Source: Amborella trichopoda (lineage: Eukaryota > Streptophyta > Magnoliopsida > Amborellales > Amborellaceae). Taken from it: a stretch of 64,000 bases of DNA. Below are positions 23,791 through 36,871 of the stretch, in pieces (within the stretch, counting starts at the first letter, position 1; every line of letters starts with the position of its first letter). The position numbers were made by a program, and so were the translations under genes. A model generated the notes under the pieces. The model was not told the origin of the DNA, made no database searches, and was given only the letters and a program-made list of their open reading frames with translations. The stretch lies in contig NW_006499435.1 in the NCBI RefSeq assembly GCF_000471905.2, positions 1,938,153-2,002,152 of the forward strand, in the 5' to 3' direction.

Positions 23791-25009
23791 GGTCGACGGT
23801 TTCCCTCCAAAAATCATATTTTAGTTTGTGGGTTTTGCTATTGAATGGGGCTGGCCAAAAACACAACTTAGTAGAGAGCTCGTTATTAACAATACCTTAA
23901 TGTTTAATCAATACATTGGCATCATCCCCCTCTCAGTTAGTTAGGCTCTTATCATGATTTTCAATATTAAAAATGTCTTGTCTGGATTGGAATCGCCCAA
24001 TTCAAATTGGTTATTGGTAGAATTGATCTGGTTTTCACCATATGTTAAGAATCGCTAGGGTCTTGACATAACCCATGGTCCAGCTCCACTTTTCTTTTTT
24101 ATTGTTTTTCAAAATTTTAGATCATTTTTTATTTTTATTTTATTTTTACTGGCTCATGCACTTAGCTGCGATTTGCCTATGTGGACCGGATTTCCACGTG
24201 GGCGATCCTATCCATTTCTTTCACATTGATCACTTAAATTGGAGCAATAAATGCATGCAAAGGCTCCCAATGGCCTCGAGGTCACCAAAAACCAAAAAGC
24301 CTTGCTTTTTGTTATTTCTATCAGCGAGATCAATAACTCCACCACCTAAAAATAGCTATACAACAACCAATAACAAATGTTCATCCAAAAATCTTTAAGA
24401 AACTCTCATCTAAAAATATAGTTTTTCAAAAATCAAATTGGTCATGAAAATCGACATTATAAAATATGTTCCGGGTCGATTCTTTGGTGTGATAGTTTGT
24501 CCAAAAAATAAATAAATATTTTTTTATAATAAAAATGACAAATAGTAAAAAATAAAAATGGGAGGAAATAGGATGTTTCATAGATCCGGATTGCTCAGTT
24601 TCCATAGTCTAGCCTAGTTCCAACAAAATCAGAAGACTTTCTAGTTTCGACTAGGAACGGATTTGTACGGATCCCTATCTAGATCAACAAATTTTGAATC
24701 ACGGTTGAAACAATGAGATTGGGAATCTTGAGAAAAAAAAAAGAGAAAAAAAAAAAGAATTGAAAAGTATTTTCTTTACAATTTATTCACCTTTAAATTT
24801 AAATTTTGGTAGGCTCCCCTTTCTTTTGCATCCATGCATGGGGTGGACTTCTGATGCTCACCACACCAAATACTTCTCCAAAATAAATTTTCAAACAATT
24901 AAAGGTCTCATCATCTCATGTACCAAAACAGCATATTCGGTAGGTTTTGCAGGTGCTCTTCTCACTTTTATAAGGCCGCCGGGTTCACATACAGTTATAA
25001 TAAACTTAT
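23791..25009. other. Intergenic, no gene recognised
   Basis: AT-rich with poly-A/T runs. No protein-like frame or clear repeat boundary was seen. Confidence 0.45.
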
Positions 25010-25330
25010 AGGAGGAAGGTGCACCTAAAAAACCTCCTAGACAAGGTTGTGCTCATTCTCAAAGACTCTCGAATCAAGAATCGACCGCAAGATTCATAAA
25101 CATAAAAAAAAAAGATTTCTAGTACTGAAAATAGTTATTCTAACACATTATATCGACCATCATTTACAATATTGTTTAGCGTTGGTAGATCTATCGTCAC
25201 CATTTTTTAAACTTTAAGTTTCATAATTGGAAGCAACAATAAATATTCATATCAATACATTTTCAGCATAGTTTTGATATACAGCTTACTTCAATAGTAT
25301 AAGGTTGACACCTTATACAAACCTCACCTT
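25010..25330. mobile_element. MITE family A, diverged copy
   Basis: Left end AGGAAGGTGCACCTAAAAAAC; right end GTATAAGGTTGACACCTTATACAAACCTCACC. The interior is more diverged than in the ELOF1 intron copy. Confidence 0.5.
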
Positions 25331-25967
25331 GTAGATTTTAGAGAGAAAAATTGGTACGTGGAATATACGCAAGTATGGAACTAGAACGATACGTAAGCAT
25401 TCGAAAAATAAAAAACGTTATCATTCGTTTTTCGTAAAATTCGGGGAACATGGCATTGTGGTAACGGCGGCAAGGGCGACCCCTCGTAAAATTCACGTGT
25501 TTTTCCAAGTTTATCGCTCTCGATTTGGGCAAAATTTTTGTTATTCTCCAAAAAGGGATAAAGAGGTTTTCTTTGGTAGGCTACATCATTTGGTATACCT
25601 TTTAAAGTTCTTAATATTTTTAGATACTTAAATATTATTGAATTGTAATACAATATTTTCAAAGTAGGGGCATTTTTGTTGAGTTAAAAAAGTAGAATGG
25701 ATTTTTTATAAAAATAATATCATTCTATTAGTAATTAAAAAACAATTAAAGCATTTTGAAAGTGGTTTCACACATTATGTCGGTAATGCCATTGTTCACT
25801 ATTGTTAAAGAAATGCTTTTGTTTTTGTGAAGAATTTATATTTTACCTTTGTGTAATTACTTAAAATAACCTTAGACAAAAAGTTACCGCACTATAAGAT
25901 ATAGGTATTTAAATGTCAAAAAATGTCGAAGATTTCAAAGGCATACACCCTAACAAAACCAAAAAAA
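25331..25967. other. Intergenic, nothing recognised
   Basis: Mixed AT-rich sequence between two family-A elements; no coding signal or clear repeat. Confidence 0.4.
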
Positions 25968-26350
25968 AAAAGGTGTAATTTCTATAAGATTGCAATCTTA
26001 AAAAATCCAATTAAGGTGTACTTTCAAATTTTATCATAACATGTAATTTTAATGTAAAAAATTATTAAGACTATTTAAAATTTTATTTTCATATCTAATC
26101 ATAAAATTTCAAACTAAAAAAATAGTTAAAATCAAGTAGATCTATAAACATATGAAAATTTTGAAAATGAACGATTTAGAGATAAATTATTTATAGGACT
26201 CGAAATATTTTTTTTTCACATTTATACATCTCGATGTCGAAATGATTAGTTAGAAGATTTTTTAATATTAAAATAATATTTTCTGATGGATTTTTATGAT
26301 ACATTTATAATTCTACATTTTAAAATTGGGACCTTATATATATTCTTTTT
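25968..26350. mobile_element. MITE family A, copy upstream of ATG18
   Basis: Left end AAGGTGTAATTTCTATAAG, then TTGCAATCTTAAAAAATCC; right end TTTAAAATTGGGACCTTATATA. It lies about 500 bases before the start of the presumed ATG18 transcription unit. Confidence 0.55.
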
Positions 26351-27195
26351 TTTTTTAAAGAAAAAAAAGAAAAGAAAAAAAGCGCTATTACTCATATTTT
26401 GGGTGGAAAAATCAGTAATGAGGGTTCAATTAAGAATTTCTGTTGATAAATGGGATTAGCTATAAAGTGTGGGATTTGTTAGTTGTACATGTACGTGCAC
26501 AGATAAGTTCCTTTCTCTCTCTAGGTTCCATTCTCTCTCTAAGATAACATATATTTGCGGGATTTCTCTTTTGGGTCTAATCCCTTTCCCTACCCGAAAG
26601 CTTTCCATTAATTTTATGATTATCGCAGCTGAAAGTTGCAGAGAGCTCGAAATCTAGGGTAGATAGGTTTTGATGGCTGGATGAAAGTCAAAAAGCCCTA
26701 ATTTTTATGATTACAGGACCACTTGCAGGACTCCTTTTGCTTGTAGGCTTGTAAGGCCTTGGCTTGTTTAAGCGTTGGAAAAGGTTCATAGTTGAGCTTT
26801 ATGGCGGACTAGTAGAGAAAAAAAACCCTAATTCTGATCGTTTGCTCTGGTTCCTGGTTGTCTAACGTCGACTTATCTGACTTGATTGGTAATTGTGTAC
26901 ATATTTGGTTCTTGACTTTGATCATATCAGAGTTTTGAATTGAGGAGTTTTGACTTATATCAGGAGGTTATGTCCATTAAAATGGCTGTATTTCATCGTT
27001 TGGGAATGAATTGATATTTACGATTCATTCATGGACTCTAATGTAGCATGATAATGGTTTAAAACATTTTCCTTTAAAAGTTCAGTTTGTGGTGGTATTT
27101 ACAGAGGAGAGGATTTCCTCTTTGTGGATTCCCATTAAAAAATATATCATAACTTGTCGTTTCATTTTAGGGTTTCCTGGTCATATTTTGGAGTC

Positions 27196-27231
27196 ATGGA
27201 GGAAATGAAGATGGAAAACCCCATCTCATAA
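27196..27231 (+). promoter_or_regulatory. Upstream ORF 1 in the presumed ATG18 leader
   Basis: ATG GAG GAA ATG AAG ATG .. TAA, 11 codons, ending 93 bases before the main start codon. It lies after a good acceptor (CATTTTAG at about 27170), so it probably falls in the last leader exon. Confidence 0.4.
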
Positions 27232-27278
27232 TACAATACTCCAGGGCTGTTTCTGGGGCTGAAAGAAACAGCCTGGTT

Positions 27279-27380
27279 ATGGTGAAGAACATAAAAATTT
27301 TAGGGATTCCTGGTTGCAATTGGGATGAAGAACAGCAGACTGAAGTTAAATCGAGGTGCTTCAAAAATACCCCTGGCTAA
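27279..27380 (+). promoter_or_regulatory. Upstream ORF 2 overlapping the ATG18 start codon
   Basis: A 33-codon frame starting MVKNIKILGIPG runs past the main ATG at 27325 in another frame and stops at 27380. An overlapping uORF of this kind would be expected to depress main-frame translation unless skipped. Regulation is inference; conservation is untested. Confidence 0.4.
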
Positions 27381-30300
27381 TGGCTTTTTACCTGGTTCTC
27401 TAGGATCGATCAAAGGGTATTGGAGATATGTCTCTTCAGGGGCTTCTTGTGTTGCTTCTACTGTTAAGTCAGCAGGGGCATCGGTTACTTCTTCGTTGCC
27501 TCGATGGGAGAACACTAGCCTTCGCGATCAGGTGAAATTTCTATGTCCCCGTTTGTTATATTCCCTTATGTACACTGTGTGTCAGTTTGAATGCGAGGAT
27601 GCAGCGAAGTTTGTATGAGTTGTTGTAATATATATTTGGGTTTTTTGGATATATCTATGTGATTGGAACTAAGTGTGATGCCTGTTTTTCTTGTGCCTGA
27701 GTAACAGGGCTTTATTTGTATCCATGCTAGATGATTACAAGTTTGTACTTTCCAATGTATATTTAGTTTTGTCAATGACTTCATATATGATCCCTTATAT
27801 TGGTTCATTTAATTGGGAGTTAATTAGACTACATATTTTAAGTTGCTACCTCTGTCCTACCTTCCCATAATGCTGATGCTTAGAAAGGTATAAGCTTGAG
27901 GTGTTTCCCAGATTTCAGTCTTTTTCCTTAGTTTTGGCATGCACATGAGCGGCAATGTCTGTTGACAATGCTCAACTTCCATTGAAGATTTTGGAATTTC
28001 TGCCTATGAGTTCCAGTATCGTCTTTGAGCGGAAATATTTGTCCATATCATCATCTACAAAAGAAAAAATATGTCTCTGTTAATGTCTTACTTAATAATA
28101 TGTAGAAAACCATTTCTTTGTATTGGTTGTGCATATGAGCATAGATGTGTGTGTTTATGTCTATGTATTTCTCTTTGTGTCCATTTATTCATTTTTCTAA
28201 GAACAACCCACTACCAGACTCCAGCTCCTTCAAAATGAAAAAGAAATCCTAACTGTTTATTATGTACTTTTTTGGAGGCAACTTCATCATTTTAAGGGGT
28301 CATGAAAAATTACGATTGCAGAGTTGGGAAATGGATCCAATGATGATGACGATGAAAAATCATGCTAGATACCCATTTATTGGGTGATACTATGTCAACA
28401 TTAACCGACATGGTTCATTGCTGACATGAAACAAATTTAAGTTTGTATTGTATTCATACATGAGATTGTCCTAACAAAGTTCATCTCGCTTGCTGTGAAT
28501 TCTTTAATCACTTCCATAAATAACTTTAGCTTGATTGTATGTCCTCTGGAAAAAAGTTTGTTTCATATAAGGAGTATTTATTTGAATTTTTGAGAGAGCT
28601 TAACTTACTTGAGCTTGTAAATTTCAATCCAAGGAGTTTTGGGTTTGTTAAATGTTAGATGATCCCCCATATATATTTCTGTGTGTTTAATACGTTGGAT
28701 GCTTTGAAGTCCAAAAATAGTGGTATGCATGTTTCTCTAATTACATAAAGGAGTCTTTCTAGTTGTTGTTGCTTCCTCTCCTTGTCAATTTCCCATACGG
28801 ATTGATTTTTTGTGGGAGCTACCGTTCTGTGGTTATTTGGTCTTTTTGAGGTCTTAGGCAAGGTTTGAGTATTTCTGGTGGAAAGGTGCATTTATTGTCT
28901 TAAAAATGTAGTAATTGAGAAATTCATACCTATAAAAAAAATTGTTGTATTTGAAAGTGCTAAATTTGTATAATTATTTCAGAAAAGATGTTTGATATTT
29001 GCTATGATGATACTATTTCTAATGCTTTTACATGGAGAAATTGATTTAAAAATGTTTGGGAGTTTCATACATGAGGATGCTATACTCGTTTAAAAACTTG
29101 TCGAGAGGTATGTGCTTGCTAGTGAAGTATCATGTAGTGCCAATGGCAGAAGTGAGATCAACATTTTGTGAGTTCTAAATTTATTGCAAGTGTATGTTTG
29201 TGCACTTTCTGATTGTTCCACTTCAAAATATGAGGTATGATCATTGCTTTCGGAATCATGCCTTCACCTGCACCGTTACCTTATCATTGATTGGACGTCC
29301 TTCTTCTTTCTAGTATAATTTTGTCTAAATGAGTGACTACTGCTTGCTCTTCTGTTGTCAATATCAATTTGTGTTGTATGATACAGATCCACTTCCTTTT
29401 TTTGTTTAAAGATGAGACATGACATATCATGTGATTCTTCTCTGATACTATATTTTTCAACCTCTAAAGGTGCAATGGGCAGGGTTTGACAAACTAGAAT
29501 GTGAAGACAGCATTGTTCACCAGGTTCTTCTTTTGGGTTATACTGATGGCTTCCAAGTCTGGAAAATAGAAGACAGTAATGATGTGGTGCAGTTGGTATC
29601 CAAGCAAGATGGCCCTGCTGCTTTTTTGCAAGTGGTACCAAAACCCATTGTATCATTGGGATCAAAGGATAACTATGAATCTGTTCGTCCAATTCTAGCT
29701 CTTGTTGGAACTGGAGATCGAGATCCTAAGAGTCATGATGAGATGGGGTACTCCCAAGCTTCTGATGGGAACAGTAGGAACTTCTCGCCCTCAATTCTCA
29801 AGTTCTACTCGTTAAAATCACATTCTTATGTGCATGAACTTAAATTTAGATCTGCTATATGTGCTGTACGTTGTAGTCCTCGGATTGTGGCTGTTGCCCA
29901 GGCGATTCAGGTACTTTAACTTGCAAAAAATTGATATATGGGTGCATCATTTGTATTGTATAATTAGAATATGACTCATATTGATAAGAAAATTGAAAAA
30001 AAATATGGACAATTGCTTACGAAAATGGGTTATTTCAGATTCACTGTTTCGACACTGCAACGCTCCAGAGCACGTACACTGTCATGACTTATCCTGCATC
30101 ATTAGGATGTGGTGGCAGTGGGCACTTGGACATGGGCTACGGTCCATTAGCTGTTGGTCCAAGGTGGTTTGCTTATGCTGGAATTCCTGTTCCAGTTTCA
30201 AATACTGGCCGTGTGAGCCCCGTGTGCTTGACCTGCAATGACAGTTCATCGACCTCTTCAGTTGGGTCTTCAGTTGCACACTATGCCAAAGAATCGAGCA

Positions 30301-33300
30301 AGCAGATTGCTTCGGGTCTTGCGGCCCTTGGCGATAAGGGGTGCAAGAAGCTGACTAAATACTGGGGTGAATTTCTTCCAGATAATAACAGATCTATGCG
30401 AGTGGGGAGGCAGACCCCAAAAAATGGGCACTATGGTATTGAGGATGCAAATCAGGCGGAGCATGCAGGAACAGTAAGCTGCGTTCCCTAAAAGCATGGA
30501 GCTTTGTTCATTTGGGGGCTTCTGTATTTTCTTTTTGTTTTTTTTGTATATATCTATATGCTTTTTTCTTTTTGTTTTTCTCCTAAGTTTTCATCTTTTA
30601 TTTTTCAGGTTATTGTAAGAGACATTATTCGTAAATCTGTTGTTACTCAGTTTAAGGCCCATGATAGTCCTATCTCTGCCTTATGCTTTGACCGCAGTGG
30701 AACACTATTGGTGACAGCTTCAATTCAAGGTCATAACATTAATGTTTTCCGAATTATGCCTGACCAGCATGGCTCTTCAGGTGTTGACCCACATTTGCCC
30801 TATGTGCATCTTTACAAGCTCCAGCGTGGGCTTACAAATGCGGTACATGAATATTTATTCCACTACTTCTGTAATGCGAGATCAGAAATTACTGTAGAAA
30901 GCTCACTTGCGTCAATATGCTTGTTCATGTGTTCTACAGGTCATACAAGACATCAGTTTTAGTGATGACAGCTGCTGGATTATGATCAGCTCTTCAAGGG
31001 GAACAGGTCACTTGTTTGCAATATCACCTTATGGCGGGATGCCAAGACTGCAATCTCATGGTATTATTAATGGAATGGAAGTTACAAAAAATAAATCATT
31101 TTCTCAAGCAAGTAGTGTGGGTCCATTGGAACTTGATCAGCAGAAGTTTGCATCTGGTCCGCCATTGACATTATCAGTTGTAGGAAGGATAAAGGATCAG
31201 AACAATGGTTGGAGTGGCCCCCTTGGTGATGCTGTGCTTGCTGCAACAAGTAGGGTTAGTTTACCGTCTTTGGTAGTTGCTTCAGCTTTCCTCACCCACA
31301 GCCCTAAAGCTCACCAATCAGATGAAAGTTCGGTTACTTTAAATCCCTACATTTTGATTTTTACTCCTTGTGGATACGTCACACAATATGGTTTCCACCT
31401 ATCTTCTGGGGCACAAGATTTGCATCCACGCACCAATCTTTCTGGCTTTAGCGGTGCTTCCAATGAGCCAAAAGATGATCTGGATTTAAGACTAGTTATA
31501 AATAAGCTCCATAAATGGGATGTTTGTCAAAGGGAACATAGAATTGAACGAGAAGAGGATATTGCCATCTATGATGAGCATCGAGCTATTGGTCTCAAGC
31601 CCAGCCCTGACTATATATCTTATGCTGATTCTGGTCTTAGAGTTATGGAACGAAAGGTCTCATCTCAAGCAAAGTATGAGTGTTATGTTTCCAATGCTGA
31701 ACTACAAACACACCAAGCAGGAGTCCCTGTGTGGGACAAACCCAAGGTATTGCTGCAGTCAGAAAACATGTCCATAAAATTGGGAAAAGAAATTTCATTT
31801 TTTTTTCTTATTTTTTTTCGGTTGAGTATGATGGCACTAACTTTTATGTAGATATCTTTCCAAGCGATGGTTATCGATTACATTGCTGAGGAACTTGATG
31901 GCATTCATGATGGGGACATTGAAATTGAAATAATCCCAACGCGCCCTATTTTGCATGGGAAAGGTGACCAGTTCCGGAATCATGAAATCCTGCCTTCAAG
32001 GTACATTGTCGTTCCTAAATTATTTCTGATCATGTTGTTCAATTCTATGTCTGTGGTGTGCCTGGAGGTGCTTGTGGCCTCTTCCAACTTTTTAGTTGGT
32101 GCTCACCATTCCTCTCTCTCTTGCACCTGTTGTTGCTCTTCCTTCTATTATTAATTTTGATATTATCATCAATTTATTAGCAAAAACTTCACAAGGGGAG
32201 GGAAGACACCGGACAAGTTATAAATACAATTTTGGAAACTTAAGGGTTGAATCCTATGTCTGGAAAGAAGTCCTCGATAACCCAAAGACCACTCAGTAAA
32301 AAAGATAGAAGGTATTGAGGGTATTCGTGAACCTATTGGCTTCCCTTTGAACATGCCTGAAAGGCACTTGTGTCTAGACATGCTTTCTCTGTCTCTAATA
32401 TTTCTGAGGTTAGCAACTTGATATCATGGAAAGGAAGCCCCTTGAAAACCAGAGAGGAAACTGGAGGTGATGGAGAGTTGATCGTTGTGAAGGGGTCTGG
32501 AATTGCCATCTGGTTTTGGAGTCCGTAGGATGTCTATGAGGTGGAAAGGGCAGGGGTGTGAGTTGGCCATCCAGCAATATTGGATCTAGAGTTAGGAAAG
32601 GGTATTGGCATGTCTTAGAATGATGTGTGATGTGGGGAGAATGCCTGTCAGCTTACCTCTGAGTTCAAGGCAGATGCACCGGCCATTCTTTGGAAGAAAA
32701 TTTAAGGGTGGGAAAATTGATAACTATGTTGTTTGTTAGGATCTTGATCTTGGGTAGCTATTGTTGATGAAGGAATCAATAGACATTTGTGGTTCTACCA
32801 AAGCAGAAGTCGGAGCCCCAATTATTGGAGTTTCACTGTATTCTTTGTGAACCTCTGATAGTCGTTGGCGCAGTTGATTCATTCAGTATCATGAGATGGG
32901 TTAGAGGAGAGAGAGCAGCATCATGGAGAATTTTGAAGGTTATGGTTTAATTTGTGCAAGACCCATGTCAAATCCCCTTCTCATGAGGATGCTGATCTTT
33001 TGGCTAGAGAAGGGTGTATAGATGAGAAATAGACAAGTTATTTGCTTCATTCATTGTAGAGTAATGATCCTATGCGATCCTCTCACACCCATGTGTGTAG
33101 GACCCTAAAGGATCACCATTAAATTTGACACAGATCTCTGGAAAAGTCAAGTCCCACACCCATGTGGTAACTTTTTTAGAGATCTGTGCCAAATTTAATG
33201 GTGATCATTTGGGGTCCTACACACATGGGTGTGAGAGGGTCTTATAGGATCATTACTCTTCATTGTATATCTACCCTCGATTAATTTCTACCTTGTTAGT

Positions 33301-35364
33301 CTACCTTCAACTCGCTTTTTTTCCTTTGTTCCTTCTGTCTGCTATTTTACTTTGTAATGCTGATGTTTGACATTTTCATGGCTTGCTTTCTGGTGTTTAT
33401 TTGCTCATTATAGAGATGTGCCTATGGTTTCTTGCTAGGTTTGTCTTTCGTAATGTGGGTTTTTAAAGATTTCTTTTGCTTTCAGCTTGACTTGTTAAAC
33501 AGTCGTGTATATTTCCAATTTGTCTTCACAAACATCTTGAAAACTTGTAATATTTGCAGGCCTTCTGTCCTAGTTCGCAAACCTTCCAAAAATCAAGAAG
33601 ATGGAAAATTTTGTAAGGTTTCGGATGCTCAGACTGGACAATGCAACGGTTTTGGATGTAGGTCCAGTTCAAAGCAAACCCCTGATTGGCAGAGGGGATT
33701 TACAAATGAGAACCGCCCATGCCTTCCAGGTGAATGCACAAGAGAGTATGCTCCTATAGACTGGTAAAAAAAACCAACCATTGTGATCATAACCATCCAA
33801 TGGAGAGAGTGAGTGCCACAAGGAAGGACACAACCCCACTAGGCAGTCCCTCTCATTATCCATCACCGTCCATCATTTCATTGGATGGTCATGATCCAAT
33901 AGATTGTCTTTTTATGAAGCCCATTGGACATTATTAAACCTTCCAATTCACGAACCCTAAGTCCTAACCTACTGCTTTTCCATGAAAAGCTTATATTGTA
34001 TTTTCCTCTACTATTATTGCTTCTTCATTTATTCCACTCTTTGGAATGCAGATTCAGAAGACCGTGTATTCAACGAAGTTGTTTTAAGTCCATTAGCCCA
34101 TAAGCACGTATCTTCAGAGGCCTTGAATTCTGGATCTAACAACCATCAAGAAAAATCCCTTCCTTCCTTGCAGGCCCATGAAAAATCCACCTTTCTATCA
34201 ATGACGTGTACAGATTCTGAGGTGCAAGAGATGCAGAGATCCCATCTCTCGTTTGCTTCTGCTTCTCCAATCCAACATTTTCCTAAATTGAATGGCCATG
34301 ACACAAACACCATTGAGCTGATCTTTAATGCCGAGAAGCCATCCTTGCCAGGCGAGGATGATCAGCCGAGTGCTGCTATATCAGAAGAACGAAATGATGG
34401 CTTTGCAAATAAAGATGATAGCCTGATCGGTGAAGCGTGTGGCAAAGATGATGAGCTTGGTAGAAGGGATGATGTTGAAGAAGGGCTCTGTTTTCTTTTT
34501 GAAGGTATGCCTTGTGTCTTTGGTGGGTTGTGTAAGAACATGTTCTAGAGAGTTTCTTCGCTAGGTAATTTCTTGGGAGATTTTCAAGTTTAGGTTTTCT
34601 TGAGATATTCCCTAGAAATCTCAAGAAAAAGATACGAAAAGAATACTTTAAAAGAGTGAGGACAAAAAATTTGAAAGGGTGGGGTTTAGATGCACCCATC
34701 CGCTCCTCCAGGTCCGTCTTGGCGATGGATTGGGGATTGAAAACTTGACAGGTCTATTGTCTTGACCACCAAGCCATTAAAACTGGTTGAACTTGTGCCC
34801 TTTTCTTGGATTGATCATTTCAATTATTGAAAGATTATCAAATCTACACCCGTTTTGGAGCTCCACATCATGGATTTGAGGCCGAAATGGATTTTCAGTG
34901 ATTTGGGATGTGTTTTGGATCCAAGAACCTTTGAAAACCAGGGCAGACACATAAGTTGTTGGACTCACTGAAAATTTTTCGAAAACAAGAACAAGTGTTT
35001 TTTATTGTTATTTTTATCTTTTGTCTAAATTTAAATTTCTATAAAGTCGTATTCTCTTGAATTTTAACAGTTTTTATTTATGTGACTTATCTGTAGACTA
35101 GTGTGTAATGTTTTCCCAAAAATTGCAGGAAAAAAAAGGAAGGGGTTATTGGTCTCTTGCGATATTACAAAATATCATTTGCATTAGTGCTCAATGATAT
35201 TTTTGCAAGATTTTATTTTTCTTTTGGAAATATGGCAGAGTGATTTTCTCTGGCCTTCTCTAGTATTCGGAGAAAGATAGTAGTCACTATTGTGGTATTT
35301 AGTTTTGGATTTCAATTTAAAGTGCAAACTTGGTATTCTTTTCTTTTCTTCAGAAGAAGGCTAG
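27325..35364 (+). CDS. ATG18: Autophagy-related protein 18g/h-like (WD40 plus BCAS3 domain)
   Basis: Nine exons: 27325-27531, 29470-29910, 30039-30473, 30609-30842, 30940-31746, 31852-32000, 33560-33729, 34052-34504 and 35354-35364; phases close to 968 residues. A WD40 propeller of the PROPPIN type starts at VQWAGFDKLE (residue 70). It includes LLLGYTDGFQVW and FKAHDSPISALCFDRSGTLL, and closes with QDISFSDDSCWI near residue 450. The PtdIns3P-binding FRRG signature is replaced by YKLQRG (430-435). A BCAS3 domain follows in exons 5-6 (about 560-740; for example YILIFTPCGYVTQYG and the VWDKPKISFQAM junction). The tail is acidic and ends FEEEG. ATG18 proteins act at autophagosome and vacuolar membranes; this long plant subgroup is less studied. 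Length and architecture fit ATG18g/h. Introns carry several MITEs. Confidence 0.9.
27532..29469 (+). other. ATG18 intron 1
   Basis: 1.9-kb GT..AG intron of ordinary T-rich plant sequence; no element with recognisable ends was found. Confidence 0.6.
33059..33258. mobile_element. Mutator-type hairpin MITE in ATG18 intron 6
   Basis: A 200-bp element with about 79-bp near-perfect terminal inverted repeats (GAGTAATGATCC .. GGATCATTACTC). It is flanked by an exact 9-bp target duplication, TTCATTGTA (33050-33058 and 33259-33267). Nine-base duplications with long TIRs are the mark of Mutator-like elements. Near-perfect arms suggest recent insertion. No coding capacity. Confidence 0.88.
33757..33950. 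mobile_element. Small repeat family D in ATG18 intron 7
   Basis: Contains ACCATCCAATGGAGAGAGTG and CCATCATTTCATTGGATGGTCATGATCC, with partly inverted ends. The reverse complement resembles 45207-45428 in a NEMP intron. Probably a short non-autonomous DNA element; exact ends not fixed. Confidence 0.5.
34677..34990. repeat. Dispersed repeat family B, copy 2 (ATG18 intron 8)
   Basis: Begins GGGTGGGGTTTAGATGCACC and carries 'TTGGAGCTCCACATCATGG', 'TTTGAGGCCGAAATGGATTT', 'GGGATGTGTTTTGGATCC' and 'AAAACCAGGGCAGACAC'. The last three are almost the same in the copy ending at 59730. Confidence 0.6.
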
Positions 35365-36358
35365 ATCAACTAGCCATGCAACAAGATCTCGTGCGAGAAA
35401 ATAACGACGGATTGGATGAACAGAGGACTATCTTGTATATTCTACAGGTGCACATATTCTTTTAGCCTTGGAGGCTTCACCCCTAGTACATAGAATTTAA
35501 CTTGTTATCGATTTTATACAATAGTTTCAATGCATTTAATCGGGCCACACATGGAGAGATCTATAGTGGGGTTTAGCGGTATATTTTTTTCTGTATAGTT
35601 GGCAATGTGGGGCTTGCACTGGGATTGAAGTCCAACTACTGGTTTGAGTGTGTCACTGTGTACATAGCTGTGCAGCTCTCACCCCTTTGTGGGGATCCTT
35701 GTAAGTAATTGAGACTTGGGTGGAGAGACCAAAAGGGTCCTCAATTTGTTATCAAGCTATATGCGTTCTGGATTTTAATTTCAATGAGAAAATGTTTTTT
35801 GGAATAAATTGGCTTTTCTTGTTTTCTTTGTAAGCAAGATATAAGTGTAAAAAATCTGGTATCAAGCGTATGGTGACATTAAGTACATTTATATTGATAA
35901 AAAATCAGGTATTAAGAGTAGGGTGATATTAAATACTTTTATATTGAGATTTCAAGAAATAATATTAAGACTTAAATTTTTTAAGTATTAGATAAAGGTG
36001 GTGTTTCTTTCGTGTTTCAACGTATAAATAATAGAGCACATGTGTCTCCATGTGCATGGATTGTTATTCTCCGTTTGGCTGGCTTTATCTTGTTGTCCAA
36101 TGCAGATTGGGTGTTCTTAGAGTTTCTCGTAAACATCAAAACTAATCGAGGAATAATAATACATTGGCAAACCAAAACATGTACGATAAATTGGTTTGGT
36201 TTGGGTACAAAGGCAAAAAAAATAAAAAATATGGATCGTCAAAAATTAGTTAAGGTAGTGAATAATGAATATTTTGAATTTGGCTCAAAACCAAAGAGTG
36301 AAAAAAATTCAGATATGTAAAAATTGTATGTGATTATGAGTTGGGGTTATTGTATGAA
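35365..36358. other. ATG18 3' flank
   Basis: Presumed 3' untranslated region followed by AT-rich spacer. No other gene is visible. Confidence 0.4.
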
Positions 36359-36871
36359 GGGAAAGCTTTTTATGTTCTCCCTACAGCACAAAAGTTTTAT
36401 TTTTATTTTTATCCAACCCTTCATTTTTTAATGGAGGGTTAAGATTGTTCCAATCACAATGTCATGTCTCTACACTGTTTTATTTTTATTTTTTTCTATA
36501 AATTATTGTGACACCAAATTTTGGATGCCAATTCCTCTATTAAACTCACACTAACGAATAATATAAAAAAAATATTTTCAATAAAATAAAATGATTAAAA
36601 TACTTTCGAAAGTTTCAAGGGGTATTTTGGTTATTATTTTTTATTGAAAAATTATGGTTAATATTTTTTATAGGTGCGTCCCAATGAGAAGATGACACGT
36701 ACTAAATTTCATATTTAGAAAATTTATATTAAAAAAATTAAAAATAAAATATTTTGAGACGTCGAATTTAAGATCAAATGGTGAGTGGCTCTCTTGATAA
36801 AAAATGGACGGTTGGATGTTAGGGAGAGGATAGAACTTCTATGTTGTATGGGGAACATAGAAAGATTTCTC
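36359..36871. mobile_element. Mutator-type MITE, 513 bp
   Basis: Terminal inverted repeats of about 30 bp (GGGAAAGCTTTTTATGTTC against GAGAAATCTTTCTATGTTC on the other strand). The flanking 9-bp duplication is slightly imperfect, TTGTATGAA / TTATATGAA. AT-rich interior, no coding frame. Confidence 0.7.

Noticed and set aside
24075-24398. 107-codon plus-strand frame
   Set aside because: Phe-rich frame from T runs; no homology recognised and no supporting splice sites.
29276-29692. 138-codon minus-strand frame
   Set aside because: Antisense shadow of ATG18 exon 2.
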